Assembly (NCBI RefSeq): GCF_000423665.1
Contig: NZ_KE384074.1
Location: forward strand, 62,001-126,000
Reading direction: 5' to 3'
DNA: 64,000 nucleotides
Source of the DNA: Solirubrobacter soli DSM 22325
Lineage (GTDB): Bacteria > Actinomycetota > Thermoleophilia > Solirubrobacterales > Solirubrobacteraceae
The notes under the pieces are model-generated. The model was not told where the DNA came from and did no database searches. It was given only the letters and a program-made list of their open reading frames with translations. Below are positions 17,026 through 25,507 of this stretch, piece by piece. Both the position numbers and the translations under genes were made by a program. Each line of letters starts with the position of its first letter. Within the stretch, counting starts at the first letter, position 1.

Positions 17026-17881
17026 CGGCCGCCCCTTCTCGAACTGCATCCTCGACCTCGCGCCGCCGGACATCGCGTGGTTCCAGGAGCGCTCCGACAT
17101 CATCCTCGTCCCGATCGGCTCCTGCGAGCAGCACGGCGCGCACCTCCCGATCGGCACCGACACGATCACCGCCCTCGAGGTCTCGCGGCGCGCCGCGGCG
17201 AAGGCGGACGTGCCGTACACGGCGCCCTTCTGGGCCGGCTACTCGCCGCAGCACATGCGCGAGACCGAATCGTCGGTGGGGACGATCACGCTTCGCGCGG
17301 AGACGCTGAACGCGGTGCTCTACGACATCCTGCGGTCACTGATCCACCACGGGTGGAACAAGCTGATCCTGGTCAACGGCCACGGCTCCAACGTCAAGGT
17401 GCTCGACCCGCTGCTGCGGCGGATCAAGTACGAGACCGGCGCGCTGGTCGCGCTCTACAAGCCGTACGCCGAGCGCTACATCGGGATCCTCGAGGGCCTG
17501 CTCGAGAACCCGCCGGAGGAGACGCCCGGCTGGCACGCCTCAGAGCTCGAGACGTCGCAGGTGATGGCCCACGACGCCCGCATGGTCCACATGGACCGCG
17601 CGGCCGACGACCGCGCCCAGGCCCCGTCGTGGCTGCCGAAGTCCTTCCTGAAGTCCGACGGCGCGCCCGACGTGCAGTTCGAGGGCTACCAGTACTTCAG
17701 CTTCCCGATGGACCACGGCGAGTTCTCGCGCACGGGCGTGATCGGCAACCCGATGACGGCCACGCCGGCGAAGGGCGAGGAGGCGCTGGAGCGCTTCTCC
17801 AACCACCTGGCGCGCGCGATCGACGAGTTCCGTGGGCTGGACGTCGAGGTAAAGAAGCGAGCGTTTGAGGACCGCGTGTGA
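17018..17881 (+). CDS. Creatininase-family amidohydrolase
   Basis: 287 residues. The creatininase fold is shown by VPIGSCEQHGAHLPIGTD (metal-binding Glu/His/Asp), ETESSVGTITLRAETL, LILVNGHGSNVKVLDPL (His ligand), WHASELETSQVMAHD (Glu ligand) and a C-terminal FSRTGVIGNPMTATPAKGEE. The family holds creatininases, formamide hydrolases and enzymes acting on cyclic amides or lactones; in this sugar operon a lactone- or amide-hydrolysing step is more likely than creatinine turnover (inference). Translationally coupled to the UPF0261 gene by an 8-base overlap, which suggests the two act in one step or complex. Confidence 0.88.
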   Translation: MSDGRPFSNCILDLAPPDIAWFQERSDIILVPIGSCEQHGAHLPIGTDTITALEVSRRAAAKADVPYTAPFWAGYSPQHMRETESSVGTITLRAETLNAVLYDILRSLIHHGWNKLILVNGHGSNVKVLDPLLRRIKYETGALVALYKPYAERYIGILEGLLENPPEETPGWHASELETSQVMAHDARMVHMDRAADDRAQAPSWLPKSFLKSDGAPDVQFEGYQYFSFPMDHGEFSRTGVIGNPMTATPAKGEEALERFSNHLARAIDEFRGLDVEVKKRAFEDRV

Positions 17882-17882
17882 A

Positions 17883-18677
17883 ATGAGTTCCGTGCCCCCG
17901 GCGATGCGCCGGCAGCAGATCCTGGAGCGCATCCAGCGCGAAGGCGGCGTCTCGGTCGCCGACCTCGCGCGTGAGATGACGGTCTCATCGATCACGGTCC
18001 ACCGCGATCTCGAGCAGCTGTCCAAGGACGGGCTGGTCGAGCGCGTCCACGGCGGCGCGCGCTCGATGCCGGCCGCGGGGCCGCCGAACGCGATCCCGCC
18101 GACCGGCTGGGAGCAGCGTGCCGCGGTCGCTCGCGGAGCGAAGGCCACGATCGCCGCGCACGCCGCGCGCGAGGTCCGCTCCGGCTCGACGATCTTCCTC
18201 GACTCGTCCTCGTCCTGCCTGGCGCTGGCGCGACAGCTCGTCTCCGAGCCCGCGACGGACCTGACGCTGGTCACCAACTCGCCCGCGATCGCCTACGAGC
18301 TGGTCGACGAGCGGATCCTGGTGATCGTCACGCCGGGCGAGCTGGACCAGCACATGCGGCTGCTGGCCGGGCGCTGGACGACCGACTTCCTCGCCGGGCT
18401 CAACTTCGAGCTGGCGTTCTGCTCTTCAGCCGGGATCACGCTGGATGCCGGTCTGACGACCTCGCGCCGCGCGCTGGCCGACGTGATCAACGTCGCCAGC
18501 GCCAACGCGGCGCGCACGATCGGGCTGATCGACTCGAACAAGTTCGGGCGGGCCTCGCTGCTGTCGATCGCCCGGGCGGAGGAGCTCGACGCGATCGTCA
18601 CCGACGACGGTCTCGACGAGCAGACGGCGCAGGAATACCGGGCGGCCGGCGTGCAGCTCGAGATCGTCAAAACCTAG
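17883..18677 (+). CDS. DeoR-family transcriptional regulator
   Basis: 264 residues. N-terminal DeoR helix-turn-helix at residues about 8-60 ([40 protein letters not shown]), then a phosphosugar-sensing DeoR C-terminal domain with [30 protein letters not shown] and [17 protein letters not shown]. Such regulators repress sugar operons and are relieved by a sugar phosphate. Its position inside the operon suggests autoregulation of these genes. The ATG at 17883, one base after the previous stop, is used; an ATG at 17904 is an alternative. Confidence 0.9.
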   Translation: MSSVPPAMRRQQILERIQREGGVSVADLAREMTVSSITVHRDLEQLSKDGLVERVHGGARSMPAAGPPNAIPPTGWEQRAAVARGAKATIAAHAAREVRSGSTIFLDSSSSCLALARQLVSEPATDLTLVTNSPAIAYELVDERILVIVTPGELDQHMRLLAGRWTTDFLAGLNFELAFCSSAGITLDAGLTTSRRALADVINVASANAARTIGLIDSNKFGRASLLSIARAEELDAIVTDDGLDEQTAQEYRAAGVQLEIVKT

Positions 18678-18690
18678 GAGGAGGAAAGGG

Positions 18691-19692
18691 ATGGCACGAC
18701 CCGTCACGTTGTTCACCGGCCAATGGGCCGACCTTCCGCTCGAGCAGTTGGCCGCCAAGGTCGGCGAGTGGGAGTACGACGGCCTGGAGCTCGCCTGCTG
18801 GGGCGACCACTTCGACGTCGCGGAGGCGCTGTCGGACCCGTCGTACGTCACTGGGCGCCGGGAGATCCTCGAGCGCAACGGGCTCAATTGCTGGGCGATC
18901 GGCAACCACCTCGTGGGTCAGGCGGTGTGCGATCCGATCGATTCGCGTCATGCAGGCGTGCTGCCGCCGGAGGTGTGGGGCGACGGAGAGCCCGAGGGCG
19001 TGCGCCGGCGCGCGGCGGAACGGATGAAGGACACGGCGCGCGCGGCCGCCCAGCTCGGCGTCGAGGTCGTGACCGGCTTCAGCGGCTCCGCCGTGTGGCA
19101 CATGCTCTATTCGTTCCCGCCGAACGACTTCGCCGAGGTCGAGCGCGGCTATGAGGACTTCGCCGAGCGCTGGTCGCCGATCATCGACGTCTTCGACGCC
19201 GAGGGCGTGCGCTTCGCGCTCGAGGTCCATCCAACCGAGATCGCCTACGACTTCGTCACGACGCGCAAGACGCTCGCGGCGATCGACCACCGCGAGGGCT
19301 TCGGGATCAACTTCGACCCGTCGCACTTCGAGCACCAGTTCCTGGACTCCGCGGCGTTCGTCACCGAGTTCGCCGACCGGATCTACCACGTGCACATCAA
19401 GGACTCGATCCGGCGGCTGGACGGCCGCTCGTCGATCCTCGGCGGGCACCTGAACTTCGGCGAGGCGGGCCGCGGCTGGGACTTCGTCTCCCCCGGCCAC
19501 GGCGACGTGGACTTCGAGGCGCTGCTGCGGGCCTTGAACCGGATCGGCTACCAGGGACCGCTGTCGGTCGAATGGGAGGACTCAGGGATGGACAGGGATT
19601 GGGGCGCGCCTGACGCGCTCGCGTTCGTGCGCGCGTCGGACTTCGCTCCGTCGACGTTGGCCTTCGACGCCGCATTCGCTCGGGAGGGCTAG
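18691..19692 (+). CDS. Sugar phosphate isomerase/epimerase (second TIM-barrel enzyme)
   Basis: 333 residues. AP-endonuclease-2/xylose-isomerase-like TIM barrel: [57 protein letters not shown] (Glu ligand), [21 protein letters not shown] and [15 protein letters not shown]. It is longer than, and only distantly like, the isomerase at 14718-15632, so the operon holds two different barrel enzymes. AGGAGGAAAG precedes the ATG. The next gene, three bases later, is an NAD(P)-dependent sugar dehydrogenase, a very common pairing in polyol and rare-sugar catabolism. Confidence 0.88.
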   Translation: MARPVTLFTGQWADLPLEQLAAKVGEWEYDGLELACWGDHFDVAEALSDPSYVTGRREILERNGLNCWAIGNHLVGQAVCDPIDSRHAGVLPPEVWGDGEPEGVRRRAAERMKDTARAAAQLGVEVVTGFSGSAVWHMLYSFPPNDFAEVERGYEDFAERWSPIIDVFDAEGVRFALEVHPTEIAYDFVTTRKTLAAIDHREGFGINFDPSHFEHQFLDSAAFVTEFADRIYHVHIKDSIRRLDGRSSILGGHLNFGEAGRGWDFVSPGHGDVDFEALLRALNRIGYQGPLSVEWEDSGMDRDWGAPDALAFVRASDFAPSTLAFDAAFAREG

Positions 19693-19695
19693 TTC

Positions 19696-20877
19696 GTGAG
19701 CAAGGTCGGTTTCGTCACGATGGGCCAGTCCGAGGGCGGGGACGACATCCCCACCATCGGGGTCGGCATGCTCGGGTACGGGTTCATGGGCAAGGCCCAC
19801 TCGAACGCGTACAAGACGCTCGCCTACATGACCTGGCCTCCGCCGCTGATGCCGGAGTTGGTCTCGATCGCCGGACGCAACGAGGAGGCCGTGGCGGGCG
19901 CGGCCCGCCGCTACGGCTTCTCCGATCACGTGACCGACTGGAAGAAGATCATCAGCGATCCGCGGATCGGCGTCTTCGACAACTCAGGTCCGAACAACTT
20001 CCACGCCGAGCCGACGATCGCCGCCGCCGAGGCGGGCAAGCACGTCATCTGCGAGAAGCCCCTCGGGCGCACGGCGGATGAGGCGTACGAGACGTTCAAG
20101 CGCGTGCAGGCGACCGGCGTGAAGGCGATGTGCGCCTTCAACTACCGCTTCGTCCCGGCAGTGCGACTGGCGCGCGAGATCATCGCGTCCGGCGACCTCG
20201 GCGAGATCTTCCACTTCCGCGGGCGCTACCTGCAGGAGTGGATCATCGACGCCGATTTCCCGATGGTCTGGCGCCTGGACAAGAACGTCGCCGGCTCGGG
20301 CGCGCTCGGCGACCTGGGCGCGCACGTGATCGACCTCGCGCGCTACCTCGTGGGTGAGATCGACGCGGTCTCGGCGCAGACGCGCACGTTCGTCAAGGAG
20401 CGCGAAGGCGAGGCGGTGACCGTCGACGACGCGGTCGAGTCGATCGTCGACTTCTCCAACGGCGCGGTCGGGACCATCGAGGCCACGCGGTTCGCCTCCG
20501 GTCGCAAGAACGCGCTGCAGTTCGAGATCAACGGGTCCAAGGGCTCGCTCTCGTTCGACATCGAGCGGCTCAACGAGCTGCAGGTCCACTACACGAACAC
20601 CACGCCCGGCCAGCTCTCCCAGGGCTTCCGGACCGTGCTCGTCTCCGAGGCCGACCACCCGTTCTGGCAGTGGTGGTGGCCGCAGGGTCACATGATCGGC
20701 TGGGAGCACACCTTCGTCCACGAGATCCACCACTTCCTCTCGGCGATCCGCGAGGACACCGACATCGCTCCCCACGGGGCGACGTTCGAGGACGGGTACC
20801 GCGCGGCCGAGATCTGCGACGCGATGCTGCGTTCCGCCGATACCGGCTGCCGCGAGACCGTCGCCTACCGGTCCTAG
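19696..20877 (+). CDS. Gfo/Idh/MocA-family oxidoreductase
   Basis: 393 residues from a GTG with GGAGGG upstream. NAD(P)-binding Rossmann domain (IGVGMLGYGFMGKAHSNAYK), then the family's EKPLGRTADEAYETFK with the catalytic-lysine context and the C-terminal substrate domain (GDLGAHVIDLARYLVGEID; ATRFASGRKNALQFEINGSK). Members oxidise inositols, sugars or sugar derivatives with NAD(P)+. Last gene of the operon before a strong hairpin. Together with two barrel isomerases, a flavin oxidase, a kinase and a DeoR regulator it fits rare-sugar or polyol degradation. Confidence 0.9.
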   Translation: MSKVGFVTMGQSEGGDDIPTIGVGMLGYGFMGKAHSNAYKTLAYMTWPPPLMPELVSIAGRNEEAVAGAARRYGFSDHVTDWKKIISDPRIGVFDNSGPNNFHAEPTIAAAEAGKHVICEKPLGRTADEAYETFKRVQATGVKAMCAFNYRFVPAVRLAREIIASGDLGEIFHFRGRYLQEWIIDADFPMVWRLDKNVAGSGALGDLGAHVIDLARYLVGEIDAVSAQTRTFVKEREGEAVTVDDAVESIVDFSNGAVGTIEATRFASGRKNALQFEINGSKGSLSFDIERLNELQVHYTNTTPGQLSQGFRTVLVSEADHPFWQWWWPQGHMIGWEHTFVHEIHHFLSAIREDTDIAPHGATFEDGYRAAEICDAMLRSADTGCRETVAYRS

Positions 20878-20892
20878 GACCAATTGCCAATG

Positions 20893-20922
20893 GGAATGGT
20901 CCGCGTTTGCGCGGACCATTCC
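20893..20922 (+). terminator. Perfect 13-bp hairpin, probable operon terminator
   Basis: ggaatggtccgcg (20893-20905), loop tttg, cgcggaccattcc (20910-20922). It lies 15 bases after the stop of the Gfo/Idh/MocA gene. No T-tract follows, as is common in high-GC actinobacteria. Its 3' end is only three bases before the ATG of the next gene. Confidence 0.75.
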
Positions 20923-20925
20923 TGT

Positions 20926-21243
20926 ATGACAGCCGACGAGATCATCACCCTCGAGGTGGCCTCCTGGCCCGGCGTGACCGCCGGGGCGGGCAGCCGCGGC
21001 GAGTTCTCCTTCAAGGTCGGCCGGCGGGAGATCGGGCACCTCCACGGCGCGCGGGTCGCCCACTTCGGCTTTCCGAAGGCGGTCTGGCAGGAGCTCTATG
21101 ACGCCGGCCGGATCGACTACCACCCCGTCTTTCCGGACAAGAAGGGCTGGGGAGCGCGGCAGATCGCCACGACCGACGACGTCGAGGACGTGATCGCGAT
21201 GCTGCGGCTCAACTATGACCGTGCGCGCGATCTGGTTGCGTGA
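20926..21243 (+). CDS. DUF5519 (luciferase-domain) family protein
   Basis: 105 residues. Contains FSFKVGRREIGHLHGARVAH, YHPVFPDKKGWGARQIATTD and a C-terminal VEDVIAMLRLNYDRA, the pattern of DUF5519, annotated as a luciferase-family domain in actinobacteria and distantly related to a luciferase regulatory region. Biochemical role unknown. The ATG at 20926 directly follows the 13-bp hairpin, leaving no room for a normal ribosome site, so it may be read from a leaderless transcript. It overlaps the next gene by 29 bases. Confidence 0.75.
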   Translation: MTADEIITLEVASWPGVTAGAGSRGEFSFKVGRREIGHLHGARVAHFGFPKAVWQELYDAGRIDYHPVFPDKKGWGARQIATTDDVEDVIAMLRLNYDRARDLVA

Positions 21244-22090
21244 GTTCGGGCCGCCCTCGGCGCTGACGCCGGGGGAGGCGCCCGAACCGGTCGGCGAGGC
21301 CGTGATCGAGGTGCGGTTCTCGAACATCACGTTCGTCGAGACGCAGATGCGGGCGGGGCGCGGCCCGTTCCCCGTCCAGTTGCCGATGATCCCCGGCAAC
21401 GGGGTCGGCGGCGTGGTGGGCGCTCGGCGGGTGATCGCGTCGCTGGGCGGGTCCGGCGGGTACGCCGAGCGGGTGGCGGTGCCGGCGGCGGCGCTGATCG
21501 AGGTGCCGGAGGCGATGGCCTTGGACGACGCGGTCGCGCTGCTGGCCGACGGGCGGACGGCGACGATGCTGGCCGACGCGGCGGCGGTGGGCGCGGGCGA
21601 GCGCGTGCTGGTCCTGGCCGCGGCGGGCGGCGTCGGCACGCTCTTGACGCAGCTGGCACTGCGGGCGGGCGCGTCGGTCGTGGGGGCGGTCGGCGCGCCC
21701 GCCAAGCGGACGGTGGTGGAGGCGCTGGGCGGGTCGGGGGTGCTGTACGACGAGGTGGCAGGCCCGTTCGACGTGGTCTTCGACGGCGTCGGCGGGGAGG
21801 TCGCGCGGGCGGCATTCGCGTGCCTGGCGCGCGGCGGACGGATGCTCTCCTACGGCCTGGCGAGCGGCTCGTGGGCGAAGATCGCGCCCGAGGAGGCGGC
21901 CGCGCGCGGCGTCACGCTCGTCTCCCCCGACCGCGACCCGGCCAAGCTGCGCGGCTACACGGAACGGGCGCTCGCGAGCGGGCTGCGCCCGTTGATCGGG
22001 CAGCGCTTTCCCCTGGAAAACGCCGCAGACGCGCACGCGGCGATCGAAGCGCGCACGACAACAGGAAAGACACTTCTCGAGGTGCGCTGA
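21215..22090 (+). CDS. Zinc-type alcohol dehydrogenase-like / quinone oxidoreductase (MDR family)
   Basis: 291 residues. Medium-chain dehydrogenase/reductase without structural or catalytic zinc ligands: WLREFGPPSALTPGEAPEP, IPGNGVGGVVGARRV, then a Rossmann motif VLVLAAAGGVGTLLTQLALR and the C-terminal GKTLLEVR. This matches NADPH:quinone oxidoreductase-like members. It is shorter than the usual 320-340 residues. The ATG at 21215 overlaps the DUF5519 gene by 29 bases, so the two are probably co-expressed. Confidence 0.85.
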   Translation: MTVRAIWLREFGPPSALTPGEAPEPVGEAVIEVRFSNITFVETQMRAGRGPFPVQLPMIPGNGVGGVVGARRVIASLGGSGGYAERVAVPAAALIEVPEAMALDDAVALLADGRTATMLADAAAVGAGERVLVLAAAGGVGTLLTQLALRAGASVVGAVGAPAKRTVVEALGGSGVLYDEVAGPFDVVFDGVGGEVARAAFACLARGGRMLSYGLASGSWAKIAPEEAAARGVTLVSPDRDPAKLRGYTERALASGLRPLIGQRFPLENAADAHAAIEARTTTGKTLLEVR

Positions 22091-22110
22091 TTCGTACGCT
22101 CGCCCGCACG

Positions 22111-22491
22111 ATGCCCGTGCCACACCTTCCCACCGCGCTGTACCGGATGCAGATCGCGCTCGCCGACGTGCCGTCCGGCCCTGCCCGCTCCGACCTCGAG
22201 CACGCGGTCGCGATCGCGACGTTCGACGCCGACGGAGCGGGTGACGGCGGCCCGTTGCACGACGCGCACTTCGGGCAGGTCCCGCAGGTCCCCGTGGGAC
22301 CGATGTTCCCGGGCCTGCCCGCCGGTCCGCTGACCGAGGCGATGGACGAGCTGCAGCGAGCGCTGATCTGGGAGGCCGACAACGCCGAGTTCCTGGACGC
22401 GAACCTCAACAGCTCGGTCTATCTGCGCGCCGCGGGACATCTCGACCGCGCGGCCGCGACGCTCGCATTGAGCGTCGACGCGCCAGCTTGA
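22111..22491 (+). CDS. Hypothetical protein
   Basis: 126 residues, 20 bases after the MDR gene. Soluble, no signal peptide or membrane segment. I do not recognise the family. Visible features are a central Gly/Pro-rich loop (QVPQVPVGPMFPGLPAGPL) between two helical parts (YRMQIALADVPSGPARSDLE; LTEAMDELQRALIWEADNAE). Frame and codon use look genuine. The GTG at 22117 is an alternative start. Confidence 0.55.
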   Translation: MPVPHLPTALYRMQIALADVPSGPARSDLEHAVAIATFDADGAGDGGPLHDAHFGQVPQVPVGPMFPGLPAGPLTEAMDELQRALIWEADNAEFLDANLNSSVYLRAAGHLDRAAATLALSVDAPA

Positions 22492-22573
22492 GCGGACAAG
22501 CGGCCAACCTGCGCCGCCTGGAGGGGGTCACACCTCGCGTCCCCCTCCCCACCGCTCTCGAAGGAGCTCCCCG

Positions 22574-22792
22574 ATGTTCAAGCGCATCGCCCTCGCCGCC
22601 GTCACGGCCGGCATCCTCGTCCTGCCCGCCGCCGCCGCGCACGCCGCGCCGCTGCCGCCCATCGCCCCGCTGAAGCCGATCCAGGTCAAGTGGATCTACG
22701 GCCCGAGCGGTTCCGACGGCACCGCCGAGGCCGCGGGCTACGAGACCACCAGCTGGGACGACCTCACCTACCCGGGGTCGCGCCTTCCCTGA
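22574..22792 (+). CDS. Small secreted hypothetical protein
   Basis: 72 residues with a clear signal peptide (MFKRIALAAVTAGILVLPAA, cleavage near AHA-AP) and a strong GAAGGAG site upstream. The mature part is about 45 residues (VKWIYGPSGSDGTAEAAGYE). No family recognised. Its TGA ends at 22792, immediately before the stop triplet of the convergent M1 peptidase, so there is no intergenic base between them. Confidence 0.6.
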   Translation: MFKRIALAAVTAGILVLPAAAAHAAPLPPIAPLKPIQVKWIYGPSGSDGTAEAAGYETTSWDDLTYPGSRLP

Positions 22793-24817
22793 CTAGACGG
22801 ACGGCTTCTTCTTCGTATAGAGCCACGCGTCGAAGAAGCCGTCCAGCTGCTTGCCGGAGACCCGCTCGGCCAGCGCGATGAAGCGCTTGGTCGTCACCGT
22901 GCCGCCCGCGTTGTCGCGCACCCACTGCTTGAGCAGCCTGAAGAAGGCGTCGTCGCCGATCCGGACCCGCAGGGCGTGCAGGGTCATCGCCCCTCGCTGG
23001 TAGACCGGCGGGTCGAACAGGTGCGCGCGGCCGGGGTCGCCGATCTTCAGCGACCAGAACCCGCTCCCGGGCGTGTATGTCCGCAGCTTCTCGTCGAATT
23101 CGGCCTGCGCCGTCCGACGCCCTTGCTGCTCGGCCCAGAGCCATTCGGCGTAGGTCGCGAAGCCTTCGTTGAGCCAGATGTCGCGCCAGTTGTGCACCGA
23201 GAGGCTGTCGCCCGCCCACTGGTGCGCGAGCTCGTGGACGATCACCGTGTCGGCCTCGGGGTCGGCGCGGTCCTCGAAGAACACGCGCGAGTAGATCGGG
23301 CGGGTCTGGTTCTCGAGCGCGAACGAGATCAGCCGGTCGTCGATGATCGAGCCGGCCGCGGAGAACGGGTACGGGCCGAAGATGCCGGCGAGGAAGTCGA
23401 TGATCTGCGGCTCCTTGGCCACCGCCGCCTCGGCGACGTCGCCGGCGGTGCGCGGGCCCTGGTCCTGCGTGGCGGACGTCCAGTCGGCGGTGTTCGGCTT
23501 GCTGCCCGGCGGGGCACCGGCGACGGTCCAGCCGTCCATCGTGTCGCCGTCGTCCTCGAAGGACGTCGATCCGCCCGCGCCGGTGACGACGACGTCGTCG
23601 ACCGCGACCCCGCCCAGCTGGAACGCCTCGTCGGTCAAGTAGCTGAGCGATATCTCGATCGTGCGGCCGGCGTAGCGGGAAAGGTCGACCGTCCATTCCT
23701 CGTCGGTCCCGGTCGGGAACGTCGCCGCGCGCCAGATGCCGGTGGTGCCGCGCGGTGTGCACTCGCGGCCGCCCGCGGCCAGATAGTGGGCGAGGAACGG
23801 GTTCGCCTTCAGCGCCGCGGCGCAGTCGAACGGCGTCGCCGCGGAGGTGTTGCCCCCCGCGTCGCGCAGCGTCGTCCAGTCGTCCGCGCCCGCGGTGTGG
23901 GCCTCCACGAAGAAGAAGTCGCCGCCGGGCTGGGTGTCGCGGCGGACGTGGAAGGAGAGCTTCGCGCCGCCCGCCGGGACCGCGATCGTGTGCATCAGCC
24001 GCTGGTAGCCGGGCTGCGAGATGCCGGTGACCGCGTAGCGCGCGCCGGTCCGCGGCTTCGGGTGCTCGAGCAGGTCCGGGTCGATCGCGTCGACGTACGG
24101 GATGCCGTCGACGGTCCGCGTGGAGATCTCGAACTGCCCGATCGTGGCCGTCGACAGATACGCGGCCATCGGCTCCTTCGCCTCCCAGCGCCAGATGGAC
24201 TTCGTGCCCTTGGTCTCGCTGCCGACGAGGATGCCGTTGGCGATCGCCTCCACCCCGCGCGGGACGCTGATCCGGAACGAGTAGCTCGCCTTGTCGCGCG
24301 GGTGCTCGTTCACCGGATACCAGGTCGAGGCGCCGTGCGGCTCCCCCGCGACGAGCGCGCCGTCGTCGGTCGGCATCCAGCCGTCCGCGCCGCCCAACGC
24401 GCCCTCGCTGACGGGCTTCGGGTATCCCTCGTAGCGGACCACGGTCACGAACGTGCGCCCGCGGCGCAGCGCGGAACGTGGCGTGATCGCCAGCTCGCCG
24501 CGTCGGTGGTGGTACTTGGCGGGCCGCCCGCCGACGCTCACCGAGCGCACGGTCAGTGACTGGAGGTCGAGGTTGAAGCGCGACAGGTCCTGCGTGGCCT
24601 TGGCCGTGATCCGCGCCACGCCCTTCAGGTACTTCGTCTTCGGCGTGTAATCGATGAACAGGCCGTAGTGGGCGACGTCGTAGCCGCCGTTGCCATCCTT
24701 GGGGAAGTACGGATCGCCGATCCCGGCCGCGCCGGGGCGCGGCGCGGCGGAGGCGGCGGCGGGCAGGAGCAGGGTGACGGCGATCGCCACCGTCCACGAT
24801 CGGAGCAGGTGCTTCAC
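22793..24817 (-). CDS. Secreted M1-family zinc metallopeptidase with inserted domain
   Basis: 674 residues. Signal peptide (RSWTVAIAVTLLLPAAASA), an M1 N-terminal beta domain (residues about 35-245), and the catalytic domain with HELAHQWAGDSL followed by WLNEGFATYAEWLW at about 525-550, giving the HExxH-18-E zinc site. Between these, at about 250-465, is an extra beta-rich segment (FHVRRDTQPGGDFFFVEAHT; WTVDLSRYAGRTIEISLSYL; FEDDGDTMDGWTVAGAPPGS) resembling the jelly-roll accessory domain of immune-inhibitor-A-type peptidases. M1 enzymes remove N-terminal residues from peptides. This one acts outside the cell, probably in nutrient acquisition. Confidence 0.88.
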   Translation of the reverse strand: MKHLLRSWTVAIAVTLLLPAAASAAPRPGAAGIGDPYFPKDGNGGYDVAHYGLFIDYTPKTKYLKGVARITAKATQDLSRFNLDLQSLTVRSVSVGGRPAKYHHRRGELAITPRSALRRGRTFVTVVRYEGYPKPVSEGALGGADGWMPTDDGALVAGEPHGASTWYPVNEHPRDKASYSFRISVPRGVEAIANGILVGSETKGTKSIWRWEAKEPMAAYLSTATIGQFEISTRTVDGIPYVDAIDPDLLEHPKPRTGARYAVTGISQPGYQRLMHTIAVPAGGAKLSFHVRRDTQPGGDFFFVEAHTAGADDWTTLRDAGGNTSAATPFDCAAALKANPFLAHYLAAGGRECTPRGTTGIWRAATFPTGTDEEWTVDLSRYAGRTIEISLSYLTDEAFQLGGVAVDDVVVTGAGGSTSFEDDGDTMDGWTVAGAPPGSKPNTADWTSATQDQGPRTAGDVAEAAVAKEPQIIDFLAGIFGPYPFSAAGSIIDDRLISFALENQTRPIYSRVFFEDRADPEADTVIVHELAHQWAGDSLSVHNWRDIWLNEGFATYAEWLWAEQQGRRTAQAEFDEKLRTYTPGSGFWSLKIGDPGRAHLFDPPVYQRGAMTLHALRVRIGDDAFFRLLKQWVRDNAGGTVTTKRFIALAERVSGKQLDGFFDAWLYTKKKPSV

Positions 24818-24842
24818 GCCGCGGACGGTAGACGACGGCGTC

Positions 24843-25499
24843 TCAAGCCGAGGTGAGCAGCTTCGCGATCTCGCTGTTGCGATCGTCCGAGATCCCGTTG
24901 CGCCTGCTCTCGGCGGCCGCGCCCTTGAAGTCCTTCTTCTTGATCAGGCCGACGAACGTGGGGAACTTCGTCATCAAGCCGTGCAGCCCGAGGTTGAAGG
25001 CCATGTCGATCAGCGCGCCCTGGACGTTCTCCGGATAGCTCGCGTAGTCCGGGAACTTCGATTGCAGGCCGGTGACGACGTTGGTCAGGTCGTCGGTGAG
25101 CAGCGCGTCGATCGTGGCGGCCGTCACGTGCAGCGTCGTCGAGGCCTTGTAGACGCTGGCCACCTTGCCGGCCTCCTTGGCCTTGATCGCCGCGAACTCG
25201 TCCGCGATCTCCTGCTGGCTCGCGGCGGCCGAGTCCGCGTTGCGCACGAACGCGATCTTCTGCGCCGCCGCCGCGTCGGGCAGCATCCGGCCGACGCCGA
25301 CCGTGACCTTGCCGACGGTGTCCAGGTACATGTGCGTGATCGCGCCCTCGAAGCGCTTCGTGCGCTCCAGCGTTCCCGCCGGGAGCGTCACGCTGCGGGC
25401 GTAGGACATGCGGGTGAACGGGCGGTTCATCAGCGCGGTGGCCTTCAGCCCGCGCTTGCCCTCAAGCGCCTTCTCGAGTTCCAGCAGACGGTTGGCCAT
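24843..25499 (-). CDS. T4-type lysozyme (GH24-like) with N-terminal NRLLELE tag
   Basis: 218 residues, last gene of the eleven-gene operon, eight bases after the amidase gene. RFEGAITHMYLDTVGKVTVG matches the catalytic face of T4 lysozyme: Glu51, Asp60 and Thr66 have the same spacing (9 and 6) as Glu11/Asp20/Thr26. Such enzymes cut the MurNAc-GlcNAc bond in peptidoglycan. There is no signal peptide and no nearby holin. The first 14 residues (MANRLLELEKALEG) match the N-termini of the amidase and the DUF4056 protein of the same operon. The ATG at 25499 is chosen because a longer frame would run into the amidase gene. Confidence 0.8.
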   Translation of the reverse strand: MANRLLELEKALEGKRGLKATALMNRPFTRMSYARSVTLPAGTLERTKRFEGAITHMYLDTVGKVTVGVGRMLPDAAAAQKIAFVRNADSAAASQQEIADEFAAIKAKEAGKVASVYKASTTLHVTAATIDALLTDDLTNVVTGLQSKFPDYASYPENVQGALIDMAFNLGLHGLMTKFPTFVGLIKKKDFKGAAAESRRNGISDDRNSEIAKLLTSA

Positions 25500-25507
25500 C
25501 TCACTCC

